Below, piece by piece: positions 1-10,265 of a stretch of DNA of 64,000 nt (positions are counted from its first letter, which is position 1; every line of letters starts with the position of its first letter). The position numbers were made by a program, and so were the translations under genes. This stretch comes from Kryptolebias marmoratus. Its lineage: Eukaryota; Chordata; Actinopteri; Cyprinodontiformes; Rivulidae. Where the stretch lies: positions 7,961,043 through 8,025,042 of the forward strand of contig NC_051436.1 of NCBI RefSeq assembly GCF_001649575.2, in the 5' to 3' direction. The notes beneath the pieces are model-generated. The model saw only the letters and a program-made list of their open reading frames with translations, was not told where the DNA came from and did no database searches.

Positions 1-212
1 CCTTTTCTATCATCTTTATCACTACAGCTTTAATTGGATTAAAGGCTGAGTAGGTGGATAACGGCTTCATTTCCATGCCTTGTTTTGCTGAGGGGTCAGC
101 ATGACATGTGACATGACTCATGCTGTATTTCTGGGTTTCTTCCTACAGTTATTCTATTTCAAGAGCAGGTGGGATGTGTGGGCTTTTTCTTTTTTGGCAG
201 TTGACTGACTGA
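1..212. other. Unannotated non-coding DNA
   Basis: No coding potential, repeat or RNA signal was recognised in this leading stretch. It runs into the TG microsatellite that follows. Confidence 0.5.
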
Positions 213-253
213 CTGTGTGTGTGTGTGTGTGTGTACATGTGTGTTTGTGTGTC
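213..253. repeat. (TG)n microsatellite
   Basis: An almost pure TG run of about 22 bases is followed by an interrupted continuation (ACATGTGTGTTTGTGTG). It is a simple repeat with no sign of function. Confidence 0.9.
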
Positions 254-1310
254 AGAAGGATGGTAATAGAAAAAGAAGGGGAGTTCGAGAGCAAAGTCTA
301 GAGATTCCATTAAGGCTGTTGCGTAGTTTAGGATGACTGCCAGGTATGCAGTTGATAGATTTATTGAATAATGGAGGAGTGAATGAGTATTACATACAGA
401 GTATATAGTTACAGAGTCCACAAAAAAATAAGAGTGTTAACTGACAGTATAAATGTGTTCTCAGCTCATATGCTAATCTAACAAAAACTAAAAGATGAAC
501 CAGTCGATCATCTGGTGAATGGAATCTGATGGTTTTCAGCTTGACAGATGACCAACCAATCCAAAAATTATTATTATTAATAAGGGTATTCACCATAGCA
601 AAGTCGCTTATTTGTCCTAGCGACAGCCTGCTTTTGGTGTGGGAGTTTTTACTGCACAAAAAAGACTCAGCTACCTATTTGCAATTTCTGTAAGGATTTC
701 TAAAAGTCAAATAACATATGAAAGGTGGAAAAATGCGACTTAATGCCTCTTAAACAGGTGACCATTTATTCCCAGCTTTCTTTCAACCGATAACAAAAAG
801 AATGGATTTCAGAAAAGTTTCTCTTTTATTCTTTTGAATTTAAAAAGGAAGTTTGGTCACTTTTTTATTTTAATTAAATTCTGTCAAAAAGTTATCAATA
901 GTTAGTATTTTATTAGCCATTACATCAGTCACAGAATACAGAGAATGAAGAAAAGGTGAAAGTCTTCCTTTAGGCTAATGGCCTAGAGGAAGACTGGGGC
1001 CCCTTTGTTATATTGTTTTTCAGACTGTAAAACAACTTTTTCAAATGTCATGAAGGTGTAAAAGAATGCAACATTAGCGATTATAAACCTAATCTTTTGC
1101 ATGACATGATGTAGTTTGCTGCTGTTTTCTCAACCAAACGATGTCCATGTTCCTACACCAATGTCAGTCCCCTGAGGCTGCTGAATGTATCAGTTCACCA
1201 GGAGTTAAGAAAACTTTTGGACTGACTAGGCATGCTGATCAGACGAACTGATCATTGTTCAGTCTGACTTGAATAGACTAATTTTAGCTGTACAGGTCCC
1301 TGAGGGGATC
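254..1310. other. Unannotated non-coding DNA
   Basis: Only short chance open frames are present. I see no family-like protein, splice pattern or repeat in this stretch. Confidence 0.5.
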
Positions 1311-1360
1311 TGTTGTGTGTAATAAGTGCCAATTCACAGTGGCACTTATTGTACACAGCA
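1311..1360 (+). other. Compact 21-bp hairpin with 8-nt loop
   Basis: The arms 1311-1331 and 1340-1360 can pair along all 21 positions. Eighteen pairs are Watson-Crick and three are G-U wobbles when written as plus-strand RNA; the inner 11 bp (AATAAGTGCCA and its complement) are perfect. The loop is ATTCACAG. The stem is short for a canonical microRNA precursor, and outward extension does not pair. It could instead be the core of a decayed palindromic MITE. Confidence 0.55.
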
Positions 1361-1971
1361 CCAATGGGAATTGTCCACCAAACTATCCATTTAACCCCAA
1401 ACTGTCATGAAGCACGTTGGATTTAAAAATGTTGGCGACCTGTTGGGATAACTTTGAGTTGACTCACAAACTGCTGTAGCACTTGGGGGCTCGAATTGTT
1501 CAAATTGGTAATAAAAGTTGTTACAAGAGCTTTAAAATGTCAGTCCCATAATCATTTTACATTTGTTTTATTCAAATAGTAAACTTTTGTTATTGTAAAC
1601 CTGCTTGCAATGCAGGAACTTCTCTCATGCAAACTTGTTTAACCGTTCACAGGATAAAGGATACCGTGGATAGTTGCATAAAAATGATTGCTAATTCGTT
1701 TCAAACAGTAAATCCCTTTTTTTTTCTAAATATGAATTTAGTTTATTTTTAAATTGAGGTTTTACAAGAACAAATCCTATGATATATTTTTAAACTTAAG
1801 GGGAAGAAAAAGTAAAAGTTTTAAGGAGATATAATTTTGTTTATAATGAAGATGTTTTTCCAGGTTAGTTTTAATTTTAGATTCTTCTGACCAGTAACTT
1901 AGAAGATGTACATTGTCAGTTCAGGAGAGAGGAAAAATAATCAATCTGGTGCTATTTTAGGGATACTGTAA
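1361..1971. other. Unannotated AT-rich DNA
   Basis: No gene or recognised element is visible. The stretch is A/T-rich with homopolymer runs. Confidence 0.5.
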
Positions 1972-2026
1972 ATGCTTTTAAAGTAAACATTTTATTAAGA
2001 TCAGTCAAAATTTCAATTAAATAAAA

Positions 2027-2103
<77 letters not shown>

Positions 2104-2115
2104 TGCTTTTAAAGT
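1972..2115. repeat. (TA)n microsatellite flanked by direct repeats
   Basis: A pure TA array of about 71 bp (2030-2100) sits between two exact copies of ATGCTTTTAAAGT, at 1972-1984 and 2103-2115. Each copy is followed by a further similar stretch (TCAGTCAAAAT and ACTGACCAAAAT). The array therefore lies inside or at the junction of a ~131-bp duplication. Chance open frames through the array encode only Tyr-Ile repeats. Confidence 0.85.
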
Positions 2116-3221
2116 TTTTAAATAGAACTGACCAAAATCTGTATTTATACAAAAAGCGCCAAATACAGGCCTTAAGATAAGATCTGATAAAACACTTCTC
2201 AGATCTTTGTAAATAATGCCTTTGTCTTGTAACTTTAGAGAATACATTGTCTTAGTTGTCGAGTTGAATAACTTGTCAAAAAGCTGAAAGCCTCTAATTA
2301 TTTTTCTCCTGATTTAATTTCAACCTGTTCTGTAAATTAAATCTCTGTTTCGGGTCATGTAACCATACTTCAATTACTCTGTGTTCTCTGTGTTTGGGTG
2401 GAAGCTTGTTAAAGCGGCTTTCATCAGTCAGGTTTGTCGTGTGATTCGACACCTGGCTCGATCCGTCGGTACAACACTCTTTTGACAAACTCTGATAAAT
2501 AAACCTGGAAGAAGTGCCTGTCCCATCTGCCCCTACATATGTCATCTGATGTAACAGAATGAGATGGGAGCTTACACCTTACTGAGTGGAAATCAGCACA
2601 TCTTGGCTGCCAGGTGGCTGTAATAGGATTTATTCATTCAGAGACTAATGCAGGAATGTGTTTATTACAAGTGATTCAATTTTTCTTTTAACTCAACAAT
2701 TCATCTACTGTCCTGTTAAACACTGACCTTGTTGAGACCATTGAAATTTACTCTACTTGAAAGATTTATTTGTGAACCTCTATAGTTTTTGCTTGAAGGA
2801 AGTATAATTGTGTGCAGAAAAATGCACCTGAATTATTTTGTGAGACGTTCATTTTCATAACTACATTTGCAAAGAAGCTGGATTTTTATGAATCAGTCCT
2901 GATGAACTGTAAACTTTCTATTTGTAATCAAAACAGAAAAGTTTAAATTGGTCAGTATCGCCCTCACAGGTTTTAATCAGGACAATGAATAATGATGGCA
3001 GCTCCTATTTACTGACTTCATCTGACGTCGGGTGGTTTTTTGTGACATATCTTTCATCCGATAACCTGCTAAGCAGCTTTTAAATGTGCCAGTTCTCATT
3101 AAGGAGGGGTTTTTAAATGGTTTTTATGAAATACAGCATCTGACACATCTGGTTACGATGCTGCAGGGCTTTTATTCATCACCTGCTGCCATGAAAAGGA
3201 GCTTTTAATGTATAATTGCCC
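2116..3221. other. Unannotated non-coding DNA
   Basis: No supported gene, RNA or mobile element was seen. Open frames here are short and have no recognisable domain. Confidence 0.5.
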
Positions 3222-3500
3222 GTCTGTGTATTTGTCAGCAAAATATCTCATGAACCACTGGGAACTCTCAAAGTAATCATTATCAGTTTGTAGATGTACA
3301 TGTAAACCTTTGGAGTCAACTTAGATCAAAATGGCCGCCACAGCTAACTAACCTAAGCAAACACAAAAGTGACTTGAGCAAGAATTTTGTGTGGTAGTAG
3401 CTGAGAGTCATCCTCAATACATGCTTCAAAAGCTAAGAGACCTTTGGTTAAAACCTTTCCAAGTCAACCATTGTTAGTAAAATATCTCTTTAGCCAGATG
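3222..3500 (+). repeat. Dispersed repeat family A, copy 1
   Basis: It starts with the family A signature (AAAATATCTCATGAACCACT), then a 'GGAGTCAAC..AAGATGGC.GCCACAGC' block, then 'GTGTGGTAGTAGCTGAGAGTCAT'-type sequence. The same order recurs at least nine more times in this window on both strands. The class is unknown; I see no RT or transposase text in it. Confidence 0.7.
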
Positions 3501-4879
3501 ATGTATTTAAAACATTAGTCGCTAAACAGTGGGCAAAATGCATTGCTTCAAGTAGCGCAAGTTTTTAATTACAACTGTTTACTTATGATGTTATTATTAA
3601 TTAATATTAATATTTATTAATATACAAATTATTCTTGTAGTTGCACAAAAACTGGTATATTTTTGTATTAAAAACACTTCTATAAACCTAGAAATCCCAT
3701 TGTGATAAACAACAAGGATATTTGAATCTCTATAGAAAAGAGTCAAACCTACAATTTAATTGGGTCTTTTTCAGAAATCATTTCAACACAATTTGGGTTT
3801 TAATGTTTAGTTTGTTCATACATATTTTGTCTGTCACTTTTATCTGCTGGTCTAGATTTTTATGAAGGGCAACATTTGCATTTACCTTATTTTGTTGACC
3901 TATTGGTTTTCAATTATATCCTCATTTTTCGCTTCACCTTAGGTCATAGGGAAGGCTCCATTATATGTTCTCTCACACTAAAAAAACCCTGTAATTTCTC
4001 CCCTCTTGCTTTTAATGGGTCCTAAGCTCTGACAGCCTCCACATCCTTATTTCTTTTCTGTGTGGAAAATGGGAATGATAAAAGTGCAGAGGAAGCTCTT
4101 TTCCTTTTTTTCATTACTTTCACAATATGTGCTCATTACTTCTTATCTACACTACTGGCAGTTATTATATATATTTTTGAATAAACAAGAGATAAGTGAA
4201 ATCCCCCATCTCTCCCCGCAACCTTGGCCCAGACCTGGGGCTTTAGATAATGAACGCAATTAAGGGCTTGGTGCATTAAACCTGCTGGTAAACAGAAGGT
4301 TTAAAGCTGCACAATACTGGACTTAGACTGTTTTATAGCAGGAAAATGGGAGATGGAAGGCTCTATTTATATGGAAGATGACTTTTTGACAGTGAAAAAG
4401 AAACTTTTATTTGTTTTGTATTTATTTACTTATTTTGCATTTAACAGTTGAGGCAAGTTTTCAGGATTGAACTGGTACAGCTCTGTGAAAAAGCAACTGG
4501 ATTAATTTAAAGTATTAAAAGTACAGAATTAAATCACATATTGGAAATTCATGTTGGCACAGGTTCACAAAATAATGCTGAGTAGATTTTTGCAACAAAC
4601 CATTTAACTTCTACTCTCTTTTACTTTTGATTTGTTCGAAATGATTGACATTCAAACAAACGACTCATTGTATGAATGCGGAGTCAGCATTCACTGTTAT
4701 TTTCCCGTTTATAGTTTAATTTTGTATGTTTTTGGACTCTACTTTAGCATAATGTCAACAATTTTAACCAGCCAATGTTCAGCTTGTTAGGGACATTACA
4801 ACTATGAATTTTGTTTTTTGCATTGTTATACCTTTTGAAGTATTTAACTTTTTTCCTATTTACTTTTCTTTCCAGTAGA
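3501..4879. other. Unannotated AT-rich DNA
   Basis: AT-rich sequence with no recognised gene. The block 4180-4310 is less AT-rich and free of repeats, and could be conserved non-coding sequence, but nothing in the single sequence proves that. Confidence 0.4.
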
Positions 4880-5280
4880 AATGAAGAAATCTCTTCAAAT
4901 CCTTGATAAGCTGCTTTTTGAAATCTACCTTAGCATACTTGCTTCATTTTGAGCTTTTCGCTGCTATTTTGTCATTTTTAGTATTTAGCTTCTGTTTTGC
5001 TGGTTTTAGCTTTTTATTTTGCCTAATTTAATTGTTGTGTTTCAGATTTTTAGTTTAGGTCCTGATCTTTTTAGTTATAACAATTTTTAGTTGCAACTAC
5101 TTTAATAAATTTCAGCAGTCATTCAGCACTCAGGGTTCACACTGCATTTTCACAAAGAAAGTAATTTCTCTAAATTTACTTCACCTTTTTAACATTTTTA
5201 GTGTTTGTCTTTTTCTAAAATTGATTTGGGGAAAAAAGATAAAAATGAAAGCTGAGAGGACAGTATAAGAAATTAATTTT
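4880..5280 (+). repeat. Dispersed repeat family C, copy 1
   Basis: It contains the block TTCAGCACTC..CACACTGCATTTTCACAAA..GTAATTTCTCTA (about 5115-5170), preceded by a run of 'TTTAGCT / GCTATTTT' text. The reverse complement of 20540-20870 has the same blocks in the same order. No terminal repeats or protein were recognised. Confidence 0.55.
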
Positions 5281-6599
5281 CATGACATCATCTCTAACAA
5301 ATGTAGTATCTTATATTGTGAGACCAAAACTTGTTCTCTCTAGTTAATGGGTAAATATAATAAATATTTTGATTCAGAAATCCTCACCTTTTGACTATAA
5401 ATTACAAAACTGTAAAAACCAAAAAAAGTACCACTTCATCAGAACTGAGGACAGTCGAGCTGGCAACACATTGGAGCTGAAAATGTCACATCGAGGAACA
5501 TCCATCACCGATCAAACTTTTAATGTTATAGATCATCTCCAAGTGTCATGTTGGTGATACTGAATGATGAAACTGAGTGTAATGCAAGAACTGCTCATTT
5601 TTCACACATTAATCACCTCGTTATCTCTAGAAAACAACTCTTCTTTAGATAAGCTAAAACTAGCTTGGTTATGTTTAAAAATAGTTTCAACCTCAAGATT
5701 TTCAGAAAATCACTTAAGTTATTAATGGCAGGTATAGCCGTTGTTTTCTGTAGGCATGTCTGGCAAAATTGCATCTTATTTATCAAAGTTGTTGACAACT
5801 TTTTTAAAAGAGGTCAAACACGACTTCATCCTCTGGCAGGTAATTTCAGGTAAAGCTTATTAGTTTGGAAAATATATCATTGAATTTTAATGTGGACTAT
5901 TCCCAGTTTCAGGCTAAACTGTCAGTGTCAAAACCCCAACAGGTATCTATTGTATTTTCAAAACTTTGCACCCACTAAAGGGGGGCTGTATTTGAAGATT
6001 TTCAGAAGAAGACAAATAACGTGCCATTTTAAGCCTTGGGCTTCAGACACACCAACCCGAACCATCAGAGATGGAGCAGCAGGCAGGCGGGCAGAAGTTT
6101 GTGTTTTTTGAGATTGCTTGTGCAGCTTTGGAAAGGTGCGTGAAGTCGATACGGCTGACATGTGACTGCAGTGACATACCGTGAAGCCATTTTATCTGCC
6201 GTGGATGGAAACAGTCCTGTGGCATTTTTCTAATCTGTTTTCATTTTCTAATTTCCTGAGTGTACCAACAAGGTCTCCTGAGAGTGAATACTTGTCAATC
6301 ACAATGCAGAAATATTGTGCTTCACTGGAGTCGAGCAGTAATGCTATAATGTACTGCATGGTAGATATAGAATCAGGAGTCAGAACACCAGCAGGGACAC
6401 ATGTTGGAAAGTTTACATCTTTATTTCACGTTTTTAAAAACACTTTTGTTTTGCAAAATTCTTTTTTTTTCAATTCCAAGTGTATGCACTTTTTGGAAAA
6501 GCAGTGTGATTTTAATCATGTTGAATGAAATTAGCATTCTTTGAAGGAATTGCTGTCCGTTGCTTTGCATGTTGACATTTTAAACAGGGATTTGTGCAT
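5281..6599. other. Unannotated non-coding DNA
   Basis: Several overlapping open frames of 60-115 codons occur on both strands, but none shows a domain, compositional signal or splice context. I treat them as chance. Confidence 0.5.
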
Positions 6600-7020
6600 T
6601 AGAGCTCTGGGTAAGCTTTGAAGTTGAGACTCGGCTACTACCAGTCCAAATCTTACTTAAATATCCATGAAATCTACAGAGTTGTAGTTGTTTTAGTGTT
6701 GGCTAAGCTCATTTGGTTGTGGCTGCCATCATAGATTGAGTTATTTTCCAAAGTTAGACAGTTGCAGATGTACATCCAACAACTCTACTAACACCAAATT
6801 TTACATGTACCTGTAAAAATAACTGACCTATAGCCATTTCTGTTTGCTAAGCTCTATCGGCTGTGGCAGCCATCTCAATCAGCTCAACTCCAAAAGTTAA
6901 TTAGTTGTAGATTTATATCTATTGACTAATTTCTGAGAGCTTCATTAAAATCCATTCAGTGGTCTGAGATATTTTGCAAAAAGACAGATGAGCAAACGCA
7001 CATTTACACAATTGCCCATT
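6600..7020 (-). repeat. Dispersed repeat family A, copy 2
   Basis: Reverse-oriented family A sequence: 'GGCTGTGGCAGCCATCT', 'CTCCAAAAGTTAATTAGTTGTAGAT', then 'TCATTAAAATCCATTCAGTGG' and 'GAGATATTTTGC'. The first half (6600-6800) repeats part of the same text, so this looks like two overlapping or nested copies. Confidence 0.7.
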
Positions 7021-7330
7021 TTTCTTGTTGATTAAAAAGGCTTCTTCATGTCTATAAATGTAGATGTAAAACACACCGTCTCATTCCCAGACTTCTGAGT
7101 CAAAGCACAAGTTAAAGGAACTGCCCTCGAACCCATTACAAATCAGGAGGTGATAATGGGCCTGCACTCGATTATGACAGCTCTCTTAAACTCACCCCCT
7201 AACAAGATTTATAGTGCAGGCTGGTAGCAGCCGGGCCTTATTAAAATAAGAGGTTGTAGCTATGAATTTAATGTGTCAGAAGGGTGCTGAGAATTGTAAC
7301 GGCTAAGCTGTCCTAAATCATCACACAGTT
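7021..7330. other. Repeat-free block, possible conserved non-coding element
   Basis: The part 7085-7330 is more balanced in base composition than its surroundings, contains no repeat I recognise and has no open frame worth reporting. This fits conserved regulatory DNA, but the inference rests on composition only. Confidence 0.2.
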
Positions 7331-7965
7331 GGCCAACTCCCTACCTGCTGTAAGCTGTTTGGTGGACACTGAGAAGAAGATAGATGGCAAGGTTTTTACA
7401 TGAATCTTTATTATAGTTGTTCAGAATTGTTGGAAGTCTTTTGTTCCTCATTAGAAGCTGAGGAAAGAATTTCATGAAACACCAGCAGGAAGAGAAAATT
7501 CACTCTGATTTTGGTTGGCATCACGTGGTTTTTATGCAGTTTCATTCAGAAAAGGTTCACCTGAACAGCCTTCAGTTATTTTTGTGAAGTTGTTTCCTTT
7601 TATTAGACTTTTACAAGCAAAAAACGAACTGTAACATTTTTACAGATCTATGAATAAAGACTTTATAGGGATAGTTCAGAGTGAGGTTAAAGGGATATTC
7701 TGGGCTGGTCATTTTTGAAGTGATGTTTTGTCTTACAGTTATCATCAGCCGTGACATCATTCAAACATAGAGAACAGGGCAGAAGTCTTCATCCAGGCTA
7801 TCCTGATGTAAATTTGCATGGTAAGACTGACATTGTTTGTTTGAAAAAAAACAACCACAATCTAAACTAACTGTTAAAAAAAGTGTAGAGGTTTAATATC
7901 TTAAGTAGTTAATAGAAACATTACAGCAGTCCACTGCTGTTTTGTCCTTGCTCTGACTAACCATT
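7331..7965. other. Unannotated non-coding DNA
   Basis: No feature was recognised apart from ordinary AT-rich sequence. Confidence 0.45.
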
Positions 7966-8110
7966 TTGCTTCTCATCCGAGAAGTGTCTTAAGTCAATGA
8001 TGAGAAGCGAAACATCATTTTGCTGCAGAACAGAAGCTCAGTTGTTTTTGTTTTATAACTTTTTTTAGATTTACCATGACCTGGATGACTGAGAAGCTAC
8101 ACCAGCTGAC
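7966..8110 (+). repeat. Interspersed repeat fragment with hairpin and 'GATGAGAAGCGAAAC' core
   Basis: GCTTCTCATC near 7970 pairs with GATGAGAAGC near 8000. The segment continues into 'TTTACCATGACCTGGATGACTGAGAAG', wording I associate with a widespread fish interspersed repeat. I cannot assign the parent element. The stretch TGATGAGAAGCGAAAC superficially resembles the conserved core of a hammerhead ribozyme. Confidence 0.45.
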
Positions 8111-8139
8111 TAGCCGTGAGCTCTTCAATCTGGTTGGAT

Positions 8140-8290
8140 TTAAACTCCTCCTCCAAAACTGAGGATGTTCAAAGAGCTATCTGCAACATGTAAGATACTG
8201 TTCACAACCTTTTCACAGAACCTCACTTCAAAAGATCTGAATTATCCCAGTAAGCTTATAAATTTACAATCACAAATGTTATTCTGAGGC
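8140..8290 (+). repeat. Dispersed repeat family B, copy 1
   Basis: It contains 'GTTCAAAGAGCTATCTGCAAC', then 'TGTAAGATACTGTTCACAACC' and 'ACTTCA..AGATCTGAAT'. Closely similar text is at 13790-13880 and 61805-61850, and inverted at 15180-15380 and 27400-27540. Confidence 0.6.
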
Positions 8291-8704
8291 TTCTGACAAA
8301 CAAACTACACAGTGATGTTTTACACACAGGTCAAGCTACAAACAGATTGGCTGCAAGGGATACAGAGCAGATCTACTGCTTCTGGGCAATAAAGGTTAAT
8401 GATATAGCCACAGCCAACACAACACAACTTTACCCTGTTCAGTCAATTCTCCATCCCTGAAAAATTGACCACAACAGGGCTCCCAGCAAACCCACAAAGT
8501 ACATAAACCCATTTCCACTGTAGTGTTAAACGCAGTCTTTTCAATCAAGCCTTCAAGTTTTAACACTTATTAACTGAGAAGCTAACATTGGCTTCTTGAC
8601 TTAACAGCTTATTTCTAACAGCATACAAAGTACATTTTGGACTCCTATCACTACCTTTTGAACTTCAAATTTAAATCAACCAAAATGCCAAACAAGGTAC
8701 GTGG
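8291..8704. other. Unannotated non-coding DNA
   Basis: Nothing supportable was seen here. Confidence 0.45.
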
Positions 8705-9014
8705 GTGGTTCTTAAAGTTATGCTCGAGACCCCACTGTGGGTCATGAAACATCTAATGAGGGTCCTCAGATATTATCCAGAAAACTAACCAAATGTCAAA
8801 ATGATTGCTGTCATATTATCACCATTATTGTTTCAAAAAAATTAACAGAGTTGTCAAATTAAGATATTGTATCATAGTTGTTAGGGCTCTTTGTGGTGTT
8901 ACGACGGCCCTGTCATCAGTAAAGTTTGTATACTTATACTGGAAGTATCTGCGGTCACAAGTCTCTGTGACCGTTATTTTGTGGATCATCAGCTGAACAT
9001 TTTTGGGAACCACT
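8705..9014. mobile_element. hAT-like MITE (diverged)
   Basis: The left end reads GGTGGTTCTTAAAGTT and the right end TTTTTGGGAACCACTG. These are imperfect inverted copies of the CAGTGGTTCCCAAA-type terminus usual in hAT-derived MITEs. Internally, 'GACCCCACTGTGGGTC' also matches such elements. No transposase remains, and I could not fix an 8-bp target duplication. Confidence 0.55.
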
Positions 9015-9860
9015 GAGCTAGAGCTTCTGATGACTGACTAAAGTCACCACTGTTAAAGAAAAACGTGATGTATTTGACCAGAATAACACAAAGCTGTATG
9101 TATTATTTATCTCTGTCATGAGGAGTTATCTGCATTGGGTAAAAACTAACCGCACCTGTGTGCTGTTTCTGTTCCTGTGTCTGGTTCTCTGCTCAGCTTG
9201 ATGCACCTTCCATGAAAAGTGAAATAGCGATCTATATTTTGCAGTGAAGGGTGAAGAGCTGTTTGTGGGAATTTTTAGGGGTGTACCGAGGTGCGTCTTG
9301 GGCTCCAAACTCTATACGTCTCAGAGGAACAATTGCAAGCTCTCAATGGGCATTAAAAATACATATTTGAAAAAGTAGAATAAATGTTGCTGAACCAGAT
9401 GCTTTTTATTCCCTGTATTCTTGGCAGTTGGGACCTACACTACCCATAATGCAATTTAATTACTGACAGTTTGATTGCAGTTTTGGTTGTGTTAGCACCT
9501 AATGTAGCCCAAGACAGTAACTTCAAGTAGAGATGAGTGGGTTTTATAGGTTCAGGACGCCAGTTCTTTTGAAATCCCACCCTCAGGTTTGTTTGTCCCT
9601 AAACTTGAAGTATAAAAGAACTTGAAGCAGTTTTAGACTTTTTGCAGCTCCTTCTAAAACCACATAAGACTTGAAGTAACTGTTGTTCAGTGGAAGTCTT
9701 GCAGACCCCCAAATCAGTTTGTTTGGATGTGTTAGTGTGTAGTGACCATTTGAAGGCCAAAACCCACTTCCCTCTACTCTGTAGCTCTTCCACTGCATTT
9801 TGCATGTTTAACGCGGGCATATGAAGTACAGGAAGGGCGAAGAGATTGAACTATATGACC
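9015..9860. other. Unannotated non-coding DNA
   Basis: Short open frames occur on the minus strand near 9583-9820, with no recognisable product. Nothing else was seen. Confidence 0.5.
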
Positions 9861-9868
9861 TTTTAAAC

Positions 9869-10210
9869 CAGATGTCCTCAACATGTTTTTGCATCACAGG
9901 CCGATTTTAATATAAGAGAATTTATTCCACAGGCTAGTGGGGGTAAAAGTAAGTTCTCCAGTGAAGTTTTTTTTTTTTGTTAATTTTTTATCTGCTTTTT
10001 GCTTTATTTAGGTTGTAGGCTTGATTGAATGTGAAAACTAACTGCAACTGAGTCAAGTGCAGGAAAGAGGTGTGATCTGAAGTGGACATCTTTCAAAAAA
10101 AAAATACCCTGCAGACCAATGCATATCAAAATATTTATATTTATTTATTTATTTATAAGATTTTTTTATGAACCAGTCCTTTTCCTTGGCCCTGTGGCTG
10201 GGGACCTCTG
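9869..10210. mobile_element. hAT-like MITE with 8-bp target duplication
   Basis: The termini CAGATGTCCTCAACATG and its imperfect complement (GGCTGGGGACCTCTG) bracket 342 bp with no coding capacity. The flanking octamers TTTTAAAC (9861-9868) and CTTTAGAC (10211-10218) match at 6 of 8 positions, as expected for an old hAT insertion. An internal TTTA tetranucleotide array sits near 10134-10157. Confidence 0.65.
10134..10157. repeat. (TTTA)n microsatellite
   Basis: About six TTTA units inside the hAT-like MITE. It is a simple repeat, probably expanded after insertion. Confidence 0.8.
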
Positions 10211-10244
10211 CTTTAGACAGAGATTTGGAAAACCCTAACCCAAT

Positions 10245-10265
10245 TTTTATTTATTTATTTATTTT
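10245..10265. repeat. (TTTA)n microsatellite
   Basis: A second short TTTA run just outside the MITE, ending in a T homopolymer. Confidence 0.75.

Noticed and set aside
1952..2247. Minus-strand open frames through the TA array (Tyr-Ile repeats)
   Set aside because: Produced by the dinucleotide repeat itself; no coding signal outside it.
6181..6528. 115-codon plus-strand open frame
   Set aside because: No domain, no splice context, and it overlaps several equally long frames on the other strand; consistent with chance.
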